Positions 33,075-39,011 of a stretch of 39,011 bases of DNA are shown in pieces. The notes under the pieces are model-generated. The model was not told the origin of the DNA and ran no database searches. It saw nothing but the letters and a program-made list of their open reading frames with translations. Position numbers and translations under genes: made by a program. This stretch comes from an uncultured Lachnospiraceae bacterium. GTDB lineage: Bacteria > Bacillota > Clostridia > Lachnospirales > Lachnospiraceae. The stretch covers positions 1-39,011 of the forward strand of contig CAJTVQ010000037.1 of the NCBI GenBank assembly GCA_910579935.1, given 5' to 3'. Within the stretch, counting starts at the first letter, position 1, and each line of letters begins with the position of its first letter.

Positions 33075-35363
33075 TTAAAACGGGTTTTTATCATCCTCGT
33101 TTCCAAACAGGCTTCCGTCTTCGCTGCCAAGCCCCGGCGGACTAGAATTTTCCTCGGTGAACACATGGCCCGTCTCCGGGTCCACCAGGTTTCCGGTTGC
33201 CGGGTCCTTGGCATACCCGGTCTCCGGATCGATCGGAAATGACCTCCACACCTCTGTATGGGTATCCGCTTCCTCTCCTCCGTTTTCTCCGCCTTCTCCA
33301 TCCGGCTGTCCGTTCGTTCCGTTTTCCCCGCCCTGGCCCTCACCGCCGTTTTCTTCTCCTTCCGTTCCGCCTTCGGGATCTTCTTCTGGCGCTACCGGAG
33401 TCATGATTTCCATTTGGAGCGCTTCCAGTTCTTCCCGCTCTTTATCGGTCAGCTCTTCCGTCATGAAAATACCCAGATAAGGAAGCACTTCCGTCAAAAC
33501 ACTCCGGACAATGCGGGTTGCATGTTTTGCGTCATCCTGCTGCGGTACGTTGGGTCTGTCCACTACGACATAAATGGCAATCTGCGGGTCGTCCGCGGGT
33601 GCATAACCCATAAAAGAAACCACATACTGTTTGTTTTTACGGGGCAGCGTCTCCGCCGTTCCTGTTTTGCCCCCTATCATATAACCGGCCGGCCGCGCCG
33701 TCTTGCCGGTTCCTTTTTCCCCTGCCACTACCAGATTACAGTATTCGATGATCTTCTTTGATGTAGATTCGGAAATCGTCTGTTTTAACAGCCTCGGCTC
33801 GATATTCTCCACCGTGGCGCCGGTCGGACTTACGATTTTCTTTACCACATGGGGTTCATAGTAATTTCCCCCGTTTATCAGCGAACAGAACGCCGTTATC
33901 ATCTGAATCATCGACACATTATATCCCTGCCCGAACGAATTGGTCGCCAGTTCGGTAGGTCCCATGTTATCTTTGTTGTACACCAGGCTTGCGGTGCGGG
34001 ATTCACCCTCCAGATCGATATTGGTTTTTAAACCGAAGTTAAAAATATGCTGGTAATCCACAAATGTACTGACTCCCACAGCCTCATTGATGTACATCAT
34101 GGCCACGTTGCAGGACATTTCCACCGCTTCCCCCACCGAGACCGTACCGTCCCCGAACGTATTGTGGCAATGGATGGGATAGCCGCCGATTTCCCGCACG
34201 CCATTGCAGGTGTAATACTCGTTTCCCGTAATCTTGCCGGAGTCCAAAGCCGCCGCCACGGTAAAAGGCTTTGCCACGGACCCCGGCTCATAAGTATCAT
34301 GGATACAGAAGTTCCGCCAAAGGGCATTGAACTGCTGCTGCTTCAGTTCATCCGAAAGCGTTGCAAAATTCTCCTCTGTAATATATTCTCCCTTCCAGTT
34401 GCCCACTTCGTTTACCATGGGCATCCCGTACAGCATTTCCTCATTCTTTGTATCATTCAGGTCGAAAACCGGATAACTTGCCATGGCAAGCACCTCTCCC
34501 GAATTCACATCCATAATGATGCATCCGGTATTGTTGCTGCCGTTTCTTTCCGTATAACCGTTCTTATACTCATCATCAAATTTTTTTAAATATTTTTCCA
34601 CAATGCGCTGGATATTGGCATCAATGGTCGTAACGATGGAATTGCCATCCAAAGCCGAGATCGTCGTCCTCTGCAGCGTACCGTCATCGTTCAGATAACC
34701 GTATTCCCGACCCGGCGTACCGCTCAGCACGTCATTGTAATACTGCTCCAGCCCATACAACCCCTGATTATCACTTCTCGTGAAGCCGATGACATCGCAG
34801 GCCAGACTGTTATTGGGGTATATCCTTCTATATTCTTCTTCGAACCAGATGCCGCTGATATTGGCGCCCTTTTCCTCGTCCGCCTGCAATTCCTTGAAAC
34901 CGCTGATCTGTTCATACGTCAGCTGTTTCGCCAGTACATAATACGAAGACTCCGGATTGGTCTGTAACCTGCTGCGTATCCTGGAACCGTCCAGCCCAAG
35001 CTGCGACTGTGCCGCGGCTATGGTAGGCTCCACGCACTCGCCGTTGTTGGCGCTCAGCATCACATTTGCGTCCAGAATTACATTATAAACCTTCTCGCTG
35101 GCCGCCAGCTTCACCCCGTTGCTGTCCAAAATATCTCCCCGCCGGAACGGAATGGTCTTGCTGTCATAAGACTGCTGTGACAGCACCTGCTTTTTATACT
35201 TCTCCCCGTTGTCCCTGTTGATGAGTACCAGCCGCACGGATAATCCGACGAAAGCCAGCAGTACCGAAATGAAGAGTACTACCAGCTTCTTCTGCATCCT
35301 CAATGTAAATCTTGTGTTCCGTCTTCTCCCCGTCCCCCGATTCCGTATTGTTGTTCCGCTCAA
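33075..35363 (-). CDS. Class B penicillin-binding protein (PBP2/FtsI-like) with acidic C-terminal tail
   Basis: 762 residues. The N-terminal helix is at ~26-48 and the dimerisation domain starts RRGDILDSNGVKLA. The transpeptidase has Ser362 in SVAK, SCN at 417-419 and KTGTA at 566-570, so it should be active. The last ~110 residues are an acidic Gly/Glu-rich tail and then DPETG-type repeats (IDPETGY, DPATGN, DPETGH), placed outside the membrane. The start is TTG 35363, because TGA lies two codons upstream and no ATG is available. It follows the FtsL-like gene, so it is probably the septal FtsI. Confidence 0.92.
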   Translation of the reverse strand: MSGTTIRNRGTGRRRNTRFTLRMQKKLVVLFISVLLAFVGLSVRLVLINRDNGEKYKKQVLSQQSYDSKTIPFRRGDILDSNGVKLAASEKVYNVILDANVMLSANNGECVEPTIAAAQSQLGLDGSRIRSRLQTNPESSYYVLAKQLTYEQISGFKELQADEEKGANISGIWFEEEYRRIYPNNSLACDVIGFTRSDNQGLYGLEQYYNDVLSGTPGREYGYLNDDGTLQRTTISALDGNSIVTTIDANIQRIVEKYLKKFDDEYKNGYTERNGSNNTGCIIMDVNSGEVLAMASYPVFDLNDTKNEEMLYGMPMVNEVGNWKGEYITEENFATLSDELKQQQFNALWRNFCIHDTYEPGSVAKPFTVAAALDSGKITGNEYYTCNGVREIGGYPIHCHNTFGDGTVSVGEAVEMSCNVAMMYINEAVGVSTFVDYQHIFNFGLKTNIDLEGESRTASLVYNKDNMGPTELATNSFGQGYNVSMIQMITAFCSLINGGNYYEPHVVKKIVSPTGATVENIEPRLLKQTISESTSKKIIEYCNLVVAGEKGTGKTARPAGYMIGGKTGTAETLPRKNKQYVVSFMGYAPADDPQIAIYVVVDRPNVPQQDDAKHATRIVRSVLTEVLPYLGIFMTEELTDKEREELEALQMEIMTPVAPEEDPEGGTEGEENGGEGQGGENGTNGQPDGEGGENGGEEADTHTEVWRSFPIDPETGYAKDPATGNLVDPETGHVFTEENSSPPGLGSEDGSLFGNEDDKNPF

Positions 35364-35428
35364 AATTCATCCCTTCTATTGTATCTGCTGTCATCGTTTC
35401 CATCGTCTGCTTCTTTACGGTATTTCCC

Positions 35429-35923
35429 TCAGTCTGGTATATCCGCCACCTGTCGCATATAATCACCGCCTTTGCCCGAAAACGTTATGATCTGTCCCTC
35501 TTGTGCATATCTCATACCCAGCTCCTGAATGGCCACCCGTTTCACCTCTTCCAGATCCACGCTGCTCGTAATCCTGCTGTATTCCTCATCATTGTCAAGC
35601 TTCATGGTATTCAGTCTGCTTTCCAGCCTGGATATATTCTTGATGCTCGAAGTGATATCCGACTGTAAACTGATATAACCGGTCAGGATCACGCCCGTCG
35701 CTATCAGCGCCACGGACAGGAAAAGCACATAACCGAAATTCATATAATGCGCCTTTTCCCTGTTCTTTCTTGCCGTATTGACGTTCGGTCTCCTTTTCGA
35801 ACCGGGCCTGTTTATTTCCTCTTCCAACCGCCTTGCCGCACTGCCCTGCACATAAGCGCCGCCTCTTGCCGTGTATGTCTGTTGTCTTCTCCTTTGCCCT
35901 GATGTTGTCCTATACTGCGCCAT
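35429..35923 (-). CDS. FtsL/DivIC-like septal protein
   Basis: 164 residues from ATG 35923, with AAGGGA upstream. The architecture is a basic cytoplasmic head (1-60), one membrane helix (62-83), and a short coiled coil (86-112: LQSDITSSIKNISRLESRLNTMKLDND). It ends in a compact tail with VKRVAIQELGMRYAQEGQIITF, typical of the FtsL/DivIC family. Sequence similarity in this family is low; position between rsmH and the first PBP gene is the main argument. It would form a complex with FtsQ and the septal PBP/SEDS pair. Confidence 0.82.
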   Translation of the reverse strand: MAQYRTTSGQRRRQQTYTARGGAYVQGSAARRLEEEINRPGSKRRPNVNTARKNREKAHYMNFGYVLFLSVALIATGVILTGYISLQSDITSSIKNISRLESRLNTMKLDNDEEYSRITSSVDLEEVKRVAIQELGMRYAQEGQIITFSGKGGDYMRQVADIPD

Positions 35924-35957
35924 AACACTTATCCCTTTTCTTTCCCCGGCGGCCTCT

Positions 35958-36908
35958 TCATACACTGCCTCCGGCTATTTTCTCAAATACTCTCAGCTTC
36001 GCACTTTTCGCACGCTTATTCCAAGCCAGTTCTTCTGTTCCGGAAAGTATCGGCTTCCTTGTGATCATCCTTCCTTTCGGCTTATTCCCGCATATGCATA
36101 CCGGAAAATCCGGCGGACACGTGCAGGGGTTCTCACCCTTTCGGAACGCAATCTTTACCATCCTGTCCTCCAGCGAATGGAATGTTATGATGCATAACCT
36201 TCCTCCCGGATTCAGGAAATCCATGAACGATTCCAAAGAGTCCTGTAACACTTCCAATTCCCTGTTGCATGCAATCCGAAGCGCCTGAAATGTCTTTTTC
36301 GAAGGATGTCCTCCTGTCTGGCGCATTTTCGCCGGAATTGCCGCCTTAATGATTTCGTTCAATTCCCCTGTCGTTTCAATGGGCTTGTCCTTTCTTGCCA
36401 TCACAATATGTTTTGCTATATTTTTTGCAAACCGATCCTCTCCATAGTCCCGGATCATGCCAAACAGTTCCGCTTCGGAATAATCATTTACAATATCTTT
36501 TGCAGTAAGCGTCTGTCTTCTGTCCATCCGCATATCCAGCACCGTATCATATTTATAGGAAAATCCTCTTTCCAAAGTATCCAGCTGGTAAGAAGAAACA
36601 CCCAGATCCAGCAGGATTCCATCCGCGCCTTCTATGCCCATTTCCCTTAATATCTCTACCGCATTGCAATAGTTGCTCCGTATGATCGTCACACGGTCTG
36701 CAAAAGGCTCCAGTCTCTGACCGGCAGCCTCTATCGCGGCTTCATCCTGATCCATACCGATCAGCCGTCCCCCCTTACATAAACGGCCGGCAATTTCATA
36801 AGAATGTCCGCCGCCGCCCAGGGTTCCGTCCACGTATATCCCGTTTTCTTTTATCGCCAGCTGTTCGATTGTTTCCTGCAGCAACACAGAGGTATGTTTA
36901 AATTCCAT
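35958..36908 (-). CDS. rsmH: 16S rRNA (cytosine-1402-N4) methyltransferase
   Basis: 316 residues of the RsmH (MraW) family, which methylates C1402 of 16S rRNA with S-adenosylmethionine. The N-terminal HTSVLLQETIEQL, the SAM-binding VDGTLGGGGHS, DLGVSSYQLD, RMDRRQTLTA and the C-terminal ITFHSLEDRMVK are all diagnostic. Length is standard. It is second in the dcw cluster, 54 bases after mraZ, and its end is 34 bases before the FtsL-like start. Confidence 0.97.
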   Translation of the reverse strand: MEFKHTSVLLQETIEQLAIKENGIYVDGTLGGGGHSYEIAGRLCKGGRLIGMDQDEAAIEAAGQRLEPFADRVTIIRSNYCNAVEILREMGIEGADGILLDLGVSSYQLDTLERGFSYKYDTVLDMRMDRRQTLTAKDIVNDYSEAELFGMIRDYGEDRFAKNIAKHIVMARKDKPIETTGELNEIIKAAIPAKMRQTGGHPSKKTFQALRIACNRELEVLQDSLESFMDFLNPGGRLCIITFHSLEDRMVKIAFRKGENPCTCPPDFPVCICGNKPKGRMITRKPILSGTEELAWNKRAKSAKLRVFEKIAGGSV

Positions 36909-36962
36909 TTACACTCCCTACCCTACCGGTACACTGTCATACCGGTCCAACCGGACAGTACA

Positions 36963-37394
36963 CTAGATTCCAAGCCCCAGTTCCGCCATATGCTCCGCAA
37001 TATCCTCCATATCCTCATAGGAAGATGCGTCCTCCCAGCGTTCCCTGCTCCAAATCTCTATTCTGCTCGCCACGCCTACAAGAACCACGTCTTTATTGAT
37101 CCCCGCAAACTCTTTTAAAACCGACGGCACCAGTATTCTGCCCTGTTTGTCCACTTCCACGCTGGCGGCGCCCGCCAAAAAGAAACGGACAAAAGTTCTC
37201 GCTTCCTTATTCGTAAGCGGCAGGCTTTTCAGCTTTTCCTCGAATTCAGCCCATGCTTCATTATCATACACAAACAAACAGCCGTCCAAACCCTTCGTCA
37301 CAACAAACTCATCACCGAGAGCTTCACGGAACTTAGAGGGAATGATCAGCCGGTTCTTCGTATCGATGGTATGGTTGTATTCTCCCATAAACAT
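36963..37394 (-). CDS. mraZ: MraZ, transcriptional regulator of the dcw cluster
   Basis: 143 residues, the standard length, from ATG 37394 with GGGTGAG upstream. Two SpoVT/AbrB-like halves are visible: MGEYNHTIDTKNRLIIPSKFRE and then SVEVDKQGRILVPSVLKEFAG, each with the DxKxR-type DNA-contact motif. MraZ forms a ring oligomer that binds short repeats at its own promoter and controls the division cluster. Four such repeats lie just upstream. It is first of a run of eleven genes through ftsZ. Confidence 0.97.
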   Translation of the reverse strand: MFMGEYNHTIDTKNRLIIPSKFREALGDEFVVTKGLDGCLFVYDNEAWAEFEEKLKSLPLTNKEARTFVRFFLAGAASVEVDKQGRILVPSVLKEFAGINKDVVLVGVASRIEIWSRERWEDASSYEDMEDIAEHMAELGLGI

Positions 37395-37448
37395 AAAGCT
37401 CACCCGCCGTTCCAAAAAGCGGTCTGCCACTCAAATGGTATTACAGAA

Positions 37449-37486
37449 CCACTTCGTTCCACTTCACACCACTTTTCACCACTTTT
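37449..37486 (-). promoter_or_regulatory. MraZ operator: four GTGG boxes at 10-bp spacing
   Basis: CCACTT recurs on the plus strand at 37449, 37459, 37469 and 37479, that is AAGTGG on the transcribed strand with exact helical-turn spacing. This matches the AAAGTG-type repeats bound by MraZ in mollicutes. The boxes lie directly after the -10 region. Confidence 0.85.
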
Positions 37487-37492
37487 AATCCA

Positions 37493-37521
37493 ATTCTATA
37501 CTAGAGGGAGTCGTTTGACAA
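37493..37521 (-). promoter_or_regulatory. Promoter of the mraZ-dcw cluster
   Basis: Minus-strand TTGTCA (37521-37516) and TAGAAT (37498-37493) are 17 bases apart. Transcription would start near 37486, at the edge of the MraZ boxes. Confidence 0.65.
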
Positions 37522-37543
37522 GCAATTTTTTCATTTTCTCCAT

Positions 37544-37581
37544 AAAAAATGCACCCTGCAATTTCCTGCAAGGCGCATTTT
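37544..37581. terminator. Terminator downstream of ychF
   Basis: AAAATGCACCCTGCA pairs with TGCAAGGCGCATTTT around a 6-base loop with two imperfect positions. T runs occur at both ends, including six T residues on the minus strand. It isolates ychF from the mraZ promoter. The 230 bases between it and the ychF stop hold no gene I can support. Confidence 0.8.
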
Positions 37582-37813
37582 ACGGGCTTTTTTCAACATA
37601 TGGTGCGAAACGTCCGTTCTTTATGCCATATATGGTACTTATCGTTATTGTATATTATTATAAATGTTTTTTGGTTTTTCTCCTGTCAAAAACCTCTGTA
37701 CTGCCTCTGTTTTTACTCTTTGATAATGTCTGATTCCACCGGATCCATTCCAAAAGCAGTTAAGATCTTTTCATCCTTTACCTGCCGCCCTTCCGCGCCT
37801 GCGCCTGGAAAAA

Positions 37814-38911
37814 CTACACATTAAACCGGAACAGAATTACATCCCCGTCCTTCACCACATAGTCTTTTCCTTCCATGCCGACCAGTCCCTTCTCCCTGGC
37901 TGCCGCCAGTGAGCCCTGTTCCAGAAGGTCTTTGTAATTGACCACTTCTGCCTTAATGAAGCCACGTTCAAAATCCGTATGGATTTTCCCGGCCGCCTGC
38001 GGCGCCTTCGTTCCCAGCTTAATGGTCCATGCCCTTGTCTCGTCCTCACCCGCCGTAAGGAAGCTATGTAAGCCCAAAATACGATAGCTTGCCTTAATCA
38101 GTTTCTCCAACCCGGACTCCTTCAGTCCCAGGTCCTCTAAGAACATCGCCTTCTCTTCATCGTCCAGTTCCGCGATTTCCTGCTCAATCTGCGCACAGAT
38201 AACGAAAACTCCGCTGTTATTTTCCGCCGCAAACTCCCGTACCGCGGCAACACCCGTATTGCCTGCACCGTCGTCCGCCAAATCATCCTCTGCCACATTA
38301 GCGGCAAAAATAACCGGTTTATAAGTCAGCAGATTATAAGAAGCAAGCCATGCCAGCTCGTCCTCATCCTCCGTTTCAAATCCAAGCGCCAGCCTGCCGT
38401 CCTCCAGATGTGCTTTGATGCGTTCCAAAAGTTCCAGTTCCTTTGCCAAAGTCTTGTCCATTCTGGCTCCTTTGGCTGTTTTCGCGATCCTCCGTTCCAA
38501 AATCTCCAAATCCGAAAAGATAAGTTCCAGATTAATGGTCTCTATATCTCTCAGCGGGTCTACACTTCCGTCCACGTGTACCACATTGGAGTCCTCAAAA
38601 CAGCGCACTACATGGACAATGGCATCCACCTCGCGAATGTTGCTTAAGAACTGGTTTCCCAGCCCCTCTCCTTTGGAGGCCCCTTTCACCAGCCCGGCAA
38701 TATCCACGAACTCAATGACTGCAGGCGTCACTTTCTTTGAACGGTACATATCCCCCAGTAATTTCAGACGCTCATCCGGCACCGCCACGATACCCACATT
38801 CGGGTCGATGGTACAGAACGGGTAATTGGCGGATTCCGCTCCTGCCTTTGTCAGCGAATTAAATAATGTGCTTTTCCCTACGTTTGGAAGACCTACGATG
38901 CCTAATTTCAT
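37814..38911 (-). CDS. ychF: Redox-responsive ATPase/GTPase YchF (OLA1 family)
   Basis: 365 residues, the standard length. The P-loop GLPNVGKST is at 7-15, then the DIAGLVKGASKGEGLGNQFL region. An unusual G4-type motif, FAANVAEDD, replaces NKxD, which in this family shifts preference to ATP. The C-terminal TGS domain includes AWTIKLGTKAPQAAGKIHTDFERGFIKAEV. YchF associates with ribosomes and is involved in stress responses. It is separate from the dcw cluster, with its own terminator. Confidence 0.97.
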   Translation of the reverse strand: MKLGIVGLPNVGKSTLFNSLTKAGAESANYPFCTIDPNVGIVAVPDERLKLLGDMYRSKKVTPAVIEFVDIAGLVKGASKGEGLGNQFLSNIREVDAIVHVVRCFEDSNVVHVDGSVDPLRDIETINLELIFSDLEILERRIAKTAKGARMDKTLAKELELLERIKAHLEDGRLALGFETEDEDELAWLASYNLLTYKPVIFAANVAEDDLADDGAGNTGVAAVREFAAENNSGVFVICAQIEQEIAELDDEEKAMFLEDLGLKESGLEKLIKASYRILGLHSFLTAGEDETRAWTIKLGTKAPQAAGKIHTDFERGFIKAEVVNYKDLLEQGSLAAAREKGLVGMEGKDYVVKDGDVILFRFNV

Positions 38912-39011
38912 AATTTATTATACCTGTCCAGAAAACCTTTATTTTCAAGGGTTCCTGCCTTTCTCTATATTTTTACTACACAAATCACTACACAATTTTT
39001 AAGGCACTTTC

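Overview
The window looks like chromosomal DNA of a spore-forming anaerobic Firmicute, most likely Lachnospiraceae (Clostridia). The basis is the dcw cell-wall cluster joined to spoIIGA-sigE-sigG, the AGGAGG-type ribosome sites, a class B PBP pair, no ftsA in the cluster, and several protein families typical of gut clostridia. Nearly every gene from 7.4 kb rightward is on the minus strand, so the region is read from right to left.

Region 1 (1-2700) is AT-rich accessory DNA. It holds the tail of a mobile-element protein, a small membrane protein, a HEAT-like 'SufBD-like' protein, a CPBP intramembrane protease, and two broken mobilization genes (a DUF3847-type gene and a MobA/MobL-type relaxase) joined tail to tail near position 2400. 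Region 2 (2700-3176) is dominated by a ~306-bp imperfect palindrome with two smaller hairpins at its centre.

Region 3 (3177-9072) holds a BlaR1/BlaI-type protease-repressor pair with a clear promoter and a 14-bp-arm operator, an AT-rich nucleotidyltransferase resembling aminoglycoside adenylyltransferases, and a membrane diguanylate cyclase with an ABC-type ligand-binding domain. Region 4 (9073-9964) is a mostly non-coding scar with a decayed repeat-protein fragment and a perfect 29-bp-arm palindrome.

Region 5 (9965-20988) is housekeeping: gdhA, an unknown conserved protein, an SH3-domain membrane protein, tRNA-Arg(CCG) enclosed by a 16-bp inverted repeat, a DUF5688 protein, the run nrdR-yqeG-aroE-aroK-aroQ-efp, a methyl-accepting protein without an external sensor domain, and sigG.

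Region 6 (21181-37394) is sporulation and division: ymxH (reversed), sigE, spoIIGA, then ftsZ, ftsQ/divIB, murA, ftsW, murD, mraY, two class B PBPs, an FtsL-like protein, rsmH and mraZ. The mraZ promoter carries four GTGG boxes at 10-bp spacing, the expected MraZ operator. Transcription of the wall cluster runs from mraZ toward ftsZ, which has an additional promoter. SpoIIGA processes pro-SigE, and SigG follows in the forespore. ychF lies beyond mraZ.

No complete novel defence or CRISPR system was found. The strongest unusual signals are an apparent AT-repeat frameshift at the start of spoIIGA, the tRNA flanked by a perfect leader/trailer inverted repeat, the ~306-bp palindrome, the BlaR1-like protein lacking a recognisable beta-lactam sensor, and the lysine-rich repeat domain of FtsQ.
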